Positions 54,164 to 63,366 of a DNA stretch of 64,000 nt are shown one piece after another. The stretch's first letter is position 1; each line of letters begins with the position of its first letter. A program made the position numbers and the translations under genes. Location of the stretch: the NCBI RefSeq assembly GCF_016722925.1, contig NZ_JAEQNC010000001.1, forward strand, positions 496,001 to 560,000. Reading direction: 5' to 3'. The DNA comes from Phytoamicus setariae (GTDB taxonomy: Bacteria > Pseudomonadota > Alphaproteobacteria > Rhizobiales > Rhizobiaceae). The notes under the pieces were generated by a model. It was given only the letters and a program-made list of their open reading frames with translations. It searched no databases and was not told the origin of the DNA.

Positions 54164-57133
54164 ATGCAGACCATGCAACGGGAAAGCACAATCGCTGGCA
54201 AAGGCTTTCGCACCCTGGTGACCGGTTTCAGGCACTGTGCAACGGATCGGCTTTCCGCTGGATTGCTTGCTGGCGGCATCTCAGCTTTCGTCGTTGCCTG
54301 GCTCCCGACAAGTGCATGGTTCTGGGTCGTCGGCGCAACGCTGATCGTCGCCTGGCGCCTCCGTCAAGACGTGGCCCTGCCTCGCGACATTCGCCGAGCG
54401 TCGCACGATCTCCATCGGAACCGGGCCCTTCTCGAAATCGCCGGCAAGACCGCGAAGCTCGGCGGATGGGTGGTGCACCTGCCGGACCGGAGACTTGAAT
54501 GGTCGGATGAGACGTGGGCGATCCACGAAAGAACTGGCGAAACAGTGACATTCGAAGAAGGGCTCGGCTATTTCGCACCAGAATGGCGAGGGGAGATCGT
54601 TCGGCAATTCGAATCCTGTGTGGCGACCGGTCTGGCCTTCGATACCGAGGTGGAGATAATTGCGGGTACGGGCCGGCGGAAATGGGTTCGCTCGATCGGG
54701 GTGGCGATTCGCGATGACATGGGGCGCATTTCCCGAATCCAGGGTGCCCTCCAGGATATCGATGAACGCAAGCGGTTGGAGAAGACCGCCGGTGATCTCG
54801 AACGGCGCTTCGCCGATTCAATGGAGAACATCAGCGATGCTTTCTTTCAGCTCGATACCAGCTGGCGTTTCACCTACCTCAATCATCAGGCCGAACGTCT
54901 GCTCGAGCGCTCCCGGTCGGCGCTTCTGGGCTGCCTAATCTGGCCGGAATTCCCAGAGGCCTCCTCGGGCATTGTCCGCCAGCATTACGAACGCGCCGTC
55001 CGCGAAGGCAGGACGGCCGACTTCGAAGTATTCTATGAGTCGCTCGACGCTTGGTTTTCGGTCACTGCCTATCCGGGGCCGACGGGGCTGACCGTCTATT
55101 TCCGTGACATAACGAAACGGCGAGCAGCGGACCAACAGTTGCACCTGCTGGAAATGGCCATCTCAAGAATCGAGGACTTCGTCATTATAACGACGGCCAC
55201 ATCGGAGCCTGGTCACGCGCATGCGATCGTTTACATCAATGACGCCTTCGTCAGGATCACGGGCTACTCCCAGGAAGATTCGATCGGACGTTCCCCCGGT
55301 CTTCTACAAGGCAACCGTACCGACATCGCCACAATCAAGAAGATGGATCGGGCGATCGCGCAGACGAAGCCGATCCATGTCGAACTTCTCAACTACACTA
55401 AGGACGGCCGTGAGTACTGGGCGGACATGAGCATCGCACCCATTGTCAATTCCGATGGAAAAGCGACCCATTACGTCGCGACTGGTCGTGACATAACAGA
55501 GAGAAAGAGAGCGGAGGAGAGACTGGCCGAAAGCGAGGAACGCTTCGCAATCGTCGCTAAGATGACGACGGATGCCATCTGGGACTGGGACATCGCGACC
55601 GGCCGCGTGCATTGGAACAGCAACATCGCGTCCGTCTTTGGACACAACGACGTACCGGTCGAGGATGGTTTTCGGGAATGGGAAGCCAAGCTTCACCCCG
55701 ACGACCGCGCACGCGTCGTGTCAAGCGTGCTTACCGCAATTAATGGGCGAGCCGAAACGTGGCGCGAAGAATTTCGCTTCCGCCGCGGAGCGGGGACATA
55801 TGCTGAGGTTCTGGATCAGGGTCACATCATCCGCAATTCCATAGGCAAGGCGACGCGCATGGTAGGCGGCGTCCGCGATATCACCGAGACTCGGCTCAAC
55901 GAGGCAAAGCGACTGCAAGCACAGCGGCTTGAAGCGATCGGCCAATTGACGGGTGGCGTCGCCCATGATTTCAACAACCTCTTGACGGTCATCATCGGAA
56001 CTGCAGAAACGCTGGTCGACGAGATTGCCGATCCGAGACTTTCCGCGCTGGCGCAGCTGAACCACAGGGCCTCGCGGCAAGGCGCCGCCCTTACCTGCCA
56101 ACTTCTCACTTTCGCGGGACGGCAACCCCTCGAACCAGCGACCTTGAGTATCAACAGTTCCATACGGGACATGGAGGGATTGCTGTCTGCTGCACTTGGC
56201 GAAACGATCATCCTGGATCTTGAACTTGATCCGGCAGCAGGTCACGTAAGAGCGGATGCGGCGCAACTGGAAGCGTCTATCATGAACCTTTGCATCAATG
56301 CCCACGACGCAATGCCCAAGGGTGGCAAGGTGACAATTTCGACGGCGCGAAACGCCAACGATGCAGTGGTTAGAGTCTCGGACGAAGGCTTCGGTATGGA
56401 CTCGGAGACGCGCGCGAAGGCCTTCGAGCCATTCTTCACCACGAAGCCCTTCGGCAAGGGTAGCGGCTTGGGACTCAGCGTGGTGTACGGTTTCGTGCGG
56501 CAATCTGGGGGGCGGATCGAAATTGCGTCGGAGCCAGAAAATGGAACCACCGTTTCCCTGTATTTTCCCCGACTGGCGCCCACGGATATTCCTGCTGAGA
56601 CTTTCTCGAACGGAGTATTGGATGGTGGCAGTGAGCGCGTTCTCGTCGTCGAGGACGATCCAATGGTCGGTGAATTCGCCGCCGCAACACTCATTTCTCT
56701 CGGCTACTCCGTAACATCCGCGGCCGACGCATCGGAAGCGTTGCAGATACTGGAAACGGACGGTTCGTTCGATTTGGTTTTCTCGGATGTGGTCATGCCC
56801 GGTCCGATTGATGGCCGCGCCATGGCGAGCAAGATTGCGGCGCAGTATCCGAACCTCCCGGTCGTCCTGACCACCGGTTATGCCGATATCGAACGCATCA
56901 GTGCCACGTCGCGATTCCGGCCCCTTGCAAAGCCCTATACTCGACGGCAGGTTGCGGAAGCTTTGCGGGAGGCGATTGGCGCTTCGCGCGCAATCGATGA
57001 GCTCTTCATCGCTCATGGTCTAACGAAGAGGCGGCTCCACAGTACGGCACAGCTCAGCGTTAAGCCGTCGCCAGCGCGGCTATCCTTAATGGAGCCGATC
57101 CATCACGATCCTGAAACGGCAGTCAAAGAGTAG
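54164..57133 (+). CDS. Multi-PAS hybrid sensor histidine kinase
   Basis: A 989-residue kinase. A hydrophobic segment (AGLLAGGISAFVVAWLP, FWVVGATLIVAW) near residues 25-65 is followed by four PAS domains; the third has LOV-like IGRSPGLLQGNRTD but lacks the photoactive Cys (Pro in its place). HisKA is QLTGGVAHDFNNLLTVI with the phospho-His, then HATPase (LCINAHDAMPKGG, DEGFGMDSETRAKAFEPFFT, GKGSGLGLSVVYGFV) and a C-terminal receiver (VLVVEDDPMVGEF, D in LVFSDVVMPG, K in LAKPYT). Divergent from the PilZ operon, with which it probably forms one signalling unit. Confidence 0.93.
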   Translation: MQTMQRESTIAGKGFRTLVTGFRHCATDRLSAGLLAGGISAFVVAWLPTSAWFWVVGATLIVAWRLRQDVALPRDIRRASHDLHRNRALLEIAGKTAKLGGWVVHLPDRRLEWSDETWAIHERTGETVTFEEGLGYFAPEWRGEIVRQFESCVATGLAFDTEVEIIAGTGRRKWVRSIGVAIRDDMGRISRIQGALQDIDERKRLEKTAGDLERRFADSMENISDAFFQLDTSWRFTYLNHQAERLLERSRSALLGCLIWPEFPEASSGIVRQHYERAVREGRTADFEVFYESLDAWFSVTAYPGPTGLTVYFRDITKRRAADQQLHLLEMAISRIEDFVIITTATSEPGHAHAIVYINDAFVRITGYSQEDSIGRSPGLLQGNRTDIATIKKMDRAIAQTKPIHVELLNYTKDGREYWADMSIAPIVNSDGKATHYVATGRDITERKRAEERLAESEERFAIVAKMTTDAIWDWDIATGRVHWNSNIASVFGHNDVPVEDGFREWEAKLHPDDRARVVSSVLTAINGRAETWREEFRFRRGAGTYAEVLDQGHIIRNSIGKATRMVGGVRDITETRLNEAKRLQAQRLEAIGQLTGGVAHDFNNLLTVIIGTAETLVDEIADPRLSALAQLNHRASRQGAALTCQLLTFAGRQPLEPATLSINSSIRDMEGLLSAALGETIILDLELDPAAGHVRADAAQLEASIMNLCINAHDAMPKGGKVTISTARNANDAVVRVSDEGFGMDSETRAKAFEPFFTTKPFGKGSGLGLSVVYGFVRQSGGRIEIASEPENGTTVSLYFPRLAPTDIPAETFSNGVLDGGSERVLVVEDDPMVGEFAAATLISLGYSVTSAADASEALQILETDGSFDLVFSDVVMPGPIDGRAMASKIAAQYPNLPVVLTTGYADIERISATSRFRPLAKPYTRRQVAEALREAIGASRAIDELFIAHGLTKRRLHSTAQLSVKPSPARLSLMEPIHHDPETAVKE

Positions 57134-57486
57134 GAGGGAAGGGCAGCTTTCGGCACATGCAAGAGGAACGTCCGACGTCAGGAATGGGGCGCGTTCCGGA
57201 CGTGGCTACCTTAGTAGGTATAAGGAAGCTGATCCACTGAACGGAAACCGGCGCGGGAGTTATGGAAGCCGCATACAGCGTCGGGAATCTACGATATTTT
57301 CAGCTACCGGCTACTTAGGTGGAAACCTTCTGAGAAACTCCGGAAGCTGGCCAGAGCAAGAAACCGAAATCCGGGCGTGGCGACTATGAGGGGAGAGTGC
57401 CAGGCAGCTTACAAGTCATTGGACCTGACGAGGACATCGCGTCTGGCGTGTCTGGATGTCGCATCAGAGGACACGACCCCGGTTTG
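57134..57486. other. Intergenic stretch without recognised features
   Basis: About 353 bp between the convergent kinase and L,D-transpeptidase genes. I see no gene, no good hairpin and no island repeat here. Confidence 0.4.
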
Positions 57487-58464
57487 TCACTTATCGAATT
57501 CAACGATAACGCCGGGCTTGACCATGCCCGCCAACTCTTCGACGTCCCAATTTGTCAGTCGGACACACCCGTGGGAACCAGCCTTATCGATTAGGGAGGG
57601 TTCGGGCGTTCCGTGAATACCGTAGGTCGGTTGCGATAGATCGATCCATTTCGAGCCGACAGGGTTGTTTGGCCCGCTCGGGAGAGTGAGCTTCTTCTTG
57701 TTCTTCCCCTGCTGGAAATTGATTTTGGGATTATACTCATACGTCGGGTTTCGAGCGACACCATTGACCTTGTGCTTGCCGGAAGGTGAGGGGTTGTCCT
57801 CGCTTCCAATCGTCGCTGGATACACGGCAAGAATGTCGCCGTTGTCGGCGTAAGCGAAAAGCTGCCCTACATTGCGCCGAACTTCAATCCTTTTCACGAT
57901 GCCTGTGCGAGTGGCTCCGATCACAGCCACGGAAATAGTTTCGCCCGGAACAAATTTCGCTGACGGATTGAGGGCGTGAAGCAGATCAATATCCATGTGA
58001 AACCGCTCCGAGAGCTTTTCCGCAATGCTGGTATAGCCGAGATGCTTCATCTTGGCCTGTTCGGCATAATCTTTGGGGATTTGCTCGACGAGATCGTCCC
58101 CATCATCGGGCGCAATTATATACGGTCCGATGACGTGTTTGTCGTTGTTCAGGCGGGCGACGACTTCCGGATCGAGTTTTCCATCTACAGGAAGGTGCCG
58201 CATCGCTTCGAAGCCAGCAACCGCTTTACTCACGTTGTCGCCATAGAAGCCGTCAATTACGCCAGGTGATGCCCCAGCACGATCCAGCAAGACCTGCAAA
58301 TGGATGATCGATGGATCGGGGACGGGCGGCTTCTGCTCGGTGTGTTCCGCAGCGATAGAGCCGATATCAATGTTGTTTATCGCGTCAGGCGACAGTTCTT
58401 GAGCATGAGCCCAACTGAAGAAGGTCAGCGCAAACAGTGAGGTGAGCACCAGTTTTTCCATCAT
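57487..58464 (-). CDS. L,D-transpeptidase (YkuD) with peptidoglycan-binding domain
   Basis: A 325-residue envelope enzyme. Signal peptide (LVLTSLFALTFFSWAHAQ), then a peptidoglycan-binding-like region (IIHLQVLLDRAGASPGVIDG, FYGDNVSKAVAGFEAM) and a LysM-like stretch (ERFHMDIDLLHALNPSAKFV). The C-terminal YkuD domain contains YGIHGTPEPSLI and SHGCVRLTNWDVEEL with the catalytic Cys. It makes 3-3 cross-links or attaches proteins to peptidoglycan. The ATGATG at 58464 fits the signal peptide; the frame to 58611 does not. The gene is alone on the minus strand. Confidence 0.92.
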   Translation of the reverse strand: MMEKLVLTSLFALTFFSWAHAQELSPDAINNIDIGSIAAEHTEQKPPVPDPSIIHLQVLLDRAGASPGVIDGFYGDNVSKAVAGFEAMRHLPVDGKLDPEVVARLNNDKHVIGPYIIAPDDGDDLVEQIPKDYAEQAKMKHLGYTSIAEKLSERFHMDIDLLHALNPSAKFVPGETISVAVIGATRTGIVKRIEVRRNVGQLFAYADNGDILAVYPATIGSEDNPSPSGKHKVNGVARNPTYEYNPKINFQQGKNKKKLTLPSGPNNPVGSKWIDLSQPTYGIHGTPEPSLIDKAGSHGCVRLTNWDVEELAGMVKPGVIVEFDK

Positions 58465-59033
58465 GGCGATAGAAGACCTCAACCCATCAGATGTTCCGCG
58501 CCTGATAAGTAAATTATGCCCATAGTATGCGATGCCAACCGGAGTAGCGTGACGAACGCCGCCCGCCAGACTTATGCGACAACGCTGGCATGCCGCGTGG
58601 GGGCAGGACACCGGTTACCCATAGACTGACCTGCACCTATGTCTGCCTTTCGCAACAAATCATCTTAAAACAGTCAGTCCGCTTTCCACCCCTTCATCGC
58701 AATCTGCCGGCCGAAACTGAAGGGCAGCTCTGGGGTAAGCGGCACCGCAGTCCAAAGGAAATGGGGGCGCAAAGCGGAAATGATTACCGCTTCTGGCCCA
58801 AAGCAGCCATGGAGGATGCGCTTAGCCAAGGTCGGCTTCGCGCCCCCAAGTCGGTCATAGAGCCCGCGAAGCGGCAGCTCGAAAGCAGACAATGCAGTGG
58901 ACTGGCGAGGCGGCATGTTTTTGCCAAGAAGCAGCCAAGACCTCGTGGCTCCTTTACGCCTGATCAGGGCCATGTGAAACCTTTGAGATGAGGCGTTTTC
59001 CTCGCGGCCAATGGTGGCCAAAGGAGAACTCAA
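58465..59033. other. Gene-free stretch with repeat copy
   Basis: About 569 bp, including repeat copy 5 and the neighbouring CTTCTGGCCCAAAGCAG arm. No coding sequence supported; ends ahead of the degenerate integrase. Confidence 0.5.
58774..58790. repeat. Island intergenic repeat, copy 5
   Basis: GCGGAAATGATTACCGC, followed by TTCTGGCCCAAAGC. Confidence 0.7.
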
Positions 59034-59664
59034 ATGGGTGTGGCACAATACGATCCTGCCGCACTGGGACGTCCGGCATGGACTGCCGGCCGAAAGGGGG
59101 GCGTTAAGAAGCCGCTGAAGCAGCGCCAGATTTGGGAGATTCGGTTCTTCCTGGATCGGGAAGGACGCATGAGAGATCGCGCATTGTTCGATCTAGCGAT
59201 CGACAGCAAACTCCGAGGATGCGACCTTGTTAAGATCAAGATCGGAACCCTTGTCACAGGGCAGGAAATTCGAACCCGCGCCATGGTTGTCCAGCAAAAG
59301 ACAGGACGTCCCGTGCAGTTCGAGATCACCGCCGACGTCAGGGCAAGCCTGCTGGCATGGCTTCGCAGAAGAGGTGGAAGTTGACAATCATGCCTTTTCA
59401 AGTCGAATCGACCAAGCTGGCCATCTCAGCACTCGCCAATATGCCCGACTGGTTGACGAGTGGGTGACAGCGATTGGTCTAAGACGCCAAGACTACGGCA
59501 CGCATTCACTTCGACGTACGAAGGCCGCGATGATCTACAAGGCGACGGGAAATCTTCGTGCAATACAGATCTTGCTCGGACATACGAAGATCGAGAACAC
59601 GGTCAGGTACCTGGGCGTGGACATTGAGGATGCTCTGGAACTCGCGGAGCACACAGAGATCTAG
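59034..59664 (+). pseudogene. Frameshifted small tyrosine recombinase
   Basis: The first frame (59034-59384) encodes the N-terminal and first catalytic part (GRKGGVKKPLKQRQIWEIRF, SKLRGCDLVKIKIG with the first Arg, up to ASLLAWLRRRGGS). The continuation is in the next frame from about 59375 (VDNHAFSSRIDQAGHLSTRQ, HSLRRTKAAMIYKATG, LLGHTKIENTVRYLGVDIED). Together they make a typical 210-residue integrase with R, HxxR, H and Y, broken by a shift of +1 (one inserted or two lost bases) near 59378. It indicates a second, older mobile element in the island. Confidence 0.88.
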
Positions 59665-59681
59665 CAAAAGAGCGGGTCCGC

Positions 59682-60680
59682 CTATTTGGCAGGTGGGTAT
59701 ATTGCTTTCCAGTCGGTCTTCATATCGATGAGAACCCAACCGCGTTCTGGGGCTTCCGTCATCGCCTTGTCGAGTTTGCCGAAATGGGTATCCCTATCAT
59801 AGGCGTATTCGCGTACAGCGTCTGTGTGATGAACGATGACGCCAAGGCGAAGGCCGTCACCAGCCGTGCTCCACCGCAGCATTTCATAGTCGCCGTCTGA
59901 ATTGCCTGCCACGAAGATCGGCCGGCGGCCGATGATCGAATTGATCGCCACGGGCTTGCCGGTCTTGTCGTCGATGAAATCTACCTTCGGCTCACGCATT
60001 AGAACCGGCTTGTCGTCCTTCAACATATATTTCGTGACGATGCGGCTGCCAATCACCTGCTCGGGCGGAATGCCGTACATGCTCTCGGTCATCGGCCGCA
60101 TGAATTCGACGCCGCCGCCCGAGACGATATAGGTCTTGAAGCCGTTGGCGCGGAGATAGTCGAGCAGTTCGCGCATTGGCAGATAGGTCAGTTCATTATA
60201 GTGCCTCTTGAAACGCGGATGTTCGGCGCTCGCAAACCAATCCCTTGTGATCGAGTTGAACTCTTCCGTCGTCATCCCGGCATGAGTTTCCATTATTACT
60301 TCGACGACGCCCTTCTCGCCAGTCGCCGCGAGTCCCTCAATGTCGCCAGCGAGGATGGATTTGAAAGGCTCGTTTTCCTTCCACTCGGGATGCTGCGGAG
60401 CCATGGCCTTGACCCGGTCGAGGGCGAAGGCGAGCTGAAAATAGATCGGATGCTCGGTCCAGAGCGTGCCGTCGTTGTCGAACACTGCAATGCGGTCTTC
60501 GGCAGGAACAAATGCGCTGCTGCCTTCAGTTGTCACATTTTTGACGAACGCCACAATAGAAGCCTTGGTCGCGCCATCGTTCCACGACGGCAGGATTTCT
60601 TGGCCCAAGGCCCCCAAAGGAGCGGTTACCAAGGCGAAGGCAATTGATATGATCAGCCATTTCAGAGTAAACCTGCACAT
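59682..60680 (-). CDS. Exported HAD-family phosphatase
   Basis: A 332-residue hydrolase with a signal sequence (LIISIAFALVTAPLGALGQ). HAD motif I is AVFDNDGTLW (DxDGT), motif II YIVSGGG, motif IV FVAGNSDGDYEML. The large insert and size match periplasmic or exported HAD (phosphoserine-phosphatase-like) proteins that often accompany sulfatases and DUF1254 proteins. Substrate unknown. It is upstream of the arylsulfatase in position but downstream in transcription; both are on the minus strand with a 66-bp gap, so a shared transcript is possible. Confidence 0.9.
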   Translation of the reverse strand: MCRFTLKWLIISIAFALVTAPLGALGQEILPSWNDGATKASIVAFVKNVTTEGSSAFVPAEDRIAVFDNDGTLWTEHPIYFQLAFALDRVKAMAPQHPEWKENEPFKSILAGDIEGLAATGEKGVVEVIMETHAGMTTEEFNSITRDWFASAEHPRFKRHYNELTYLPMRELLDYLRANGFKTYIVSGGGVEFMRPMTESMYGIPPEQVIGSRIVTKYMLKDDKPVLMREPKVDFIDDKTGKPVAINSIIGRRPIFVAGNSDGDYEMLRWSTAGDGLRLGVIVHHTDAVREYAYDRDTHFGKLDKAMTEAPERGWVLIDMKTDWKAIYPPAK

Positions 60681-60746
60681 CTAGGCCTCCCTCACCAACC
60701 GGACGCCCGAAGGCGTCCGTCGTGACGTTATTGTTCCAATGGGACG

Positions 60747-62459
60747 TCAGTCGTGTCCTGTCTTCATCTGTCGAACTTGCTGCATCACCTGTTCAAGATT
60801 GTAACTTGCCGGGTCTTGCATCGGCGGGAACTTGATGTAGGTCTCAAGATGTCTCAGCCATAACTGCTGGCCGATTGGGAGCATGTTCCAGTCATAGACA
60901 TAGGCGGTCGACGGAGAGGCGATCGCGCCTCCCATACCGAAAAGTGTCTTGATTTGCTGACCGACTGAAGTCTCGAACGGATCACGCTTGATGTTGACGA
61001 CCTGTGTCCAAGAGTAGGGTTGCACGCCAGCTATGAACCCGGCCGGATCATCGGACACCATGGCGAAGTACATTTTCCAGTTTTTATAGCGGACCGCAGA
61101 CGGCTCCTTGCCGGAATAATAAAGGAATGAGTCCCGTGCCGACTTGTCGGACTTTCCTTCCAGGTATGCGCGCTGGTTTACGCCGTCGAGCGTAGTTTTT
61201 GCGAGGCCGGGATACTCGCCCTTCTCGAGCGTTTCCTTCAGTTCATTGCCCTTGGGACCACCGGCGATGTCGACTAATGTGGGCAACCAATCGAGCGCAG
61301 CGAACATGTCGTTCTTCACTGTTCCCGGTTCAATGTGGCCAGGCCAGCGTGCCACGAGCGGGGCTCGCATTCCGCCTTCCCAGGTACTCAGTTTTCCGCC
61401 CTTGAATGGCGTGGTGCCGCCGTCAGGAAAGGTGATAGTCTCTGCGCCGTTGTCGGTAGTGAAGACAACGATGGTATTGTCGAGTTCACCCATCTCCTCG
61501 AGCTTCTTCAACACGTAGCCAATGTTGTCGTCCATCTGCTTCATGCCGGCTTCGTTGACGCCCCAATCTTTGCCGCCTGGTTCCCCCACCATGTTCAGGT
61601 ACTTGTCCGACAACACGGTGGTGATGTGCATGCGTGCCGGGTTGTACCAAACGAAGAAGGGCTTCTTGGTTTTCTCGGGGTCGTTCCTGTCGAGGAAATC
61701 TATGACTTTGGCCGAGATTTCTTCGTCGATCGTCTTGGAGCGATCGAGTGTAAGAGGCCCTTCGTCCTTGCATGTCTGATTTTCCGGCGTGCCGTCGGAG
61801 GATATGCAAGCGAGCATCGGTCGCGGAGGCGTCAGGCAAGTAGTGGTAGCCGGGTCTACTGCTGCTGGATCTTCTTTAAGCCCTGGTATCGGCGTGTTCC
61901 TGCAAGGCGGCGCCAGGGTCTGTTCGGTCGGCGTCTTGTTGAGGTCAGGGAAGCTCACGCCCTGCATGGCATCAAGGTGATAGAGATAACCCCAGAACTC
62001 CTGAAAGCCATGTGCGGTTGGCAAAGACTCCGTGTGGTCGCCGAGGTGGTTCTTGCCGAACTCCCCAGTGTTATAACCGAGATCGTGCAGGAAGCGAGCA
62101 AGGGTGGGTGTGCCTTTCCGAAGGTATGATGGGCTGCCGGGAATTTCCGGCAGGACCATCCCCACTCGCACGGGCTGCATGCCAGTTAGGAAGGCGGTAC
62201 GACCAGCCGTGCAGCTTTGCTCGGCGTAATAGGTCATAAATTTCGCACCTTCTTTGCCTATGCGATCGATGTTGGGCGTTTCGCCCACCATCAGGCCCTG
62301 ATGATAGATGCTGGGCTGCATCCAGCCAATATCATCGCCCATGATGAACAGGATGTTGGGTTTTTGTGTTTCCTGAGCGGCGGCCGGGCTAGCTCCGGCC
62401 AAGAGCGCTGCCGCAAACGTTGCCAATACGGCGCTGCAATTGCCAAATTTGTGCTTCAT
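60747..62459 (-). CDS. Arylsulfatase
   Basis: A 570-residue exported sulfatase with a signal peptide (VLATFAAALLAGASPAAAQ). The active-site motif is SCTAGRTAFLTG: C83 would be converted to formylglycine, R87 follows. Metal ligands D42-D43 lie in FIMGDDIGW, and FTTDNGAETITF contains the later D-N pair. It hydrolyses sulfate esters in the periplasm, but no formylglycine-generating enzyme is encoded nearby, so the host must supply it. The ATG at 62459 fits the signal peptide; the frame to 62567 does not. It lies upstream of the HAD phosphatase on the same strand. Confidence 0.94.
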   Translation of the reverse strand: MKHKFGNCSAVLATFAAALLAGASPAAAQETQKPNILFIMGDDIGWMQPSIYHQGLMVGETPNIDRIGKEGAKFMTYYAEQSCTAGRTAFLTGMQPVRVGMVLPEIPGSPSYLRKGTPTLARFLHDLGYNTGEFGKNHLGDHTESLPTAHGFQEFWGYLYHLDAMQGVSFPDLNKTPTEQTLAPPCRNTPIPGLKEDPAAVDPATTTCLTPPRPMLACISSDGTPENQTCKDEGPLTLDRSKTIDEEISAKVIDFLDRNDPEKTKKPFFVWYNPARMHITTVLSDKYLNMVGEPGGKDWGVNEAGMKQMDDNIGYVLKKLEEMGELDNTIVVFTTDNGAETITFPDGGTTPFKGGKLSTWEGGMRAPLVARWPGHIEPGTVKNDMFAALDWLPTLVDIAGGPKGNELKETLEKGEYPGLAKTTLDGVNQRAYLEGKSDKSARDSFLYYSGKEPSAVRYKNWKMYFAMVSDDPAGFIAGVQPYSWTQVVNIKRDPFETSVGQQIKTLFGMGGAIASPSTAYVYDWNMLPIGQQLWLRHLETYIKFPPMQDPASYNLEQVMQQVRQMKTGHD

Positions 62460-62970
62460 CTGCTTTCTCCCTCCATGTCGCCGAGAAAAAACCGGACGTG
62501 GGACGTGGCGGCAATCCGCCCAAACAGGTGTTCGGTTTGGCTCAATTGTGCTTGAAGTCTTTCGCACCCTCCTTTGTCACCGCAGTCAACGGAAAGAGGA
62601 CGCGCCCCCGAAGTCGGTATGCGGGTCTCGTCGCGAGACCAGCGCATCGCCTCGATTATTTTTATGGGTTGAAGTCCACGCCCTAGGTTTAATATTAGGG
62701 TTATTTCATAAAAAGACTTGCTCTTCAAGATTGAAAGCCGCTGCCATTACGCGGTGAGAGTTCGGACAGGAGATTGCCTTCGGCACTAGCTTACCGGATT
62801 AATCGACAAACATTCGCAATTCAGTCCGTTTGGTAGCGGTTGGTATGTGCCACTCCACCCGATGAAGTATATATGTCTATTTGGATCATGGTGGCTCCAA
62901 GCTTTGCACCCGGTTTTTAGAAAATCGATCGGCGCATTTGGTTCCAACCGACGACCGCTCGTGGCGCGAA

Positions 62971-62987
62971 GCGGAAATCATTTCCGG
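62971..62987. repeat. Island intergenic repeat, copy 6
   Basis: GCGGAAATCATTTCCGG, preceded by CGCTCGTGGCGCGAA. Confidence 0.7.
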
Positions 62988-63095
62988 TTCCGACACCGTG
63001 GCTTTTCAGTCCAACCTCGAGTCGCCTGGCGCTATCCCCAATCGATTGGACATATTTCGGCACTTGCTCAACGCAGAGCAGAAAATTGTCTGCTT

Positions 63096-63122
63096 GACTG
63101 TCTTACCTGACTGTCTTACCTG
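63096..63122. promoter_or_regulatory. Putative arm-type sites, right end
   Basis: Two tandem copies of GACTGTCTTACCTG, at 63096-63109 and 63109-63122, sharing one base. A third copy with one change is at 30329-30342 near the left end. Paired occurrence at both ends of an integrase island is typical of integrase arm sites. Confidence 0.6.
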
Positions 63123-63188
63123 AATATCAGGCTTTCCGGATAGCAAAGCCTTTTCAGAGGCTTGAAAGAGGCCGATTTTCTTAGCTGG

Positions 63189-63205
63189 GAATCCTGGCGC
63201 CCCAG
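63189..63205. repeat. Right attachment site core
   Basis: GAATCCTGGCGCCCCAG, identical to the 3' part of tRNA-Gln at 30225-30241. It marks the right end of the island. Confidence 0.9.
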
Positions 63206-63366
63206 TCATCCTTAAGAAATATAACATTTTCAATAACTTACAGGGTGATGCGTGCCCCTGATCGTACCTCGTTGCGTACCTCAAGTCCTAAGCCTTCGTG
63301 GAGTACGTGCGGTGGCCCTGCGTCGCTATTGCAGGCATAGAGATGGGCAATTAGTGTCACCTCATC

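Larger units (their letters stand above)
62460..63188. other. Right-end non-coding region of the island
   Basis: About 730 bp with repeat copy 6 at 62971, then two GACTGTCTTACCTG repeats at 63096-63122, and TTAGCTGGGAATCC adjoining the right att core. No coding sequence supported. Confidence 0.6.
30225..63205. mobile_element. Genomic island integrated at tRNA-Gln
   Basis: About 33 kb bounded by GAATCCTGGCGCCCCAG, present at the 3' end of tRNA-Gln (30225-30241) and again at 63189-63205. A tyrosine recombinase gene lies 142 bp inside the left boundary. The interior carries a degenerate second integrase, a repeat family absent from the flanks, and accessory genes. No relaxase, type IV secretion, replication or phage structural genes are visible, so it is an integrative element that cannot transfer itself or needs help. 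Confidence 0.9.

Noticed and set aside
55150-55500. Blue-light LOV photoreceptor
   Set aside because: The adduct-forming cysteine is replaced, so photochemistry of the usual kind is not possible.
30387-63205. Prophage or conjugative element
   Set aside because: No structural phage genes, lysis genes, relaxase or type IV secretion genes are visible; only recombinases and cargo.
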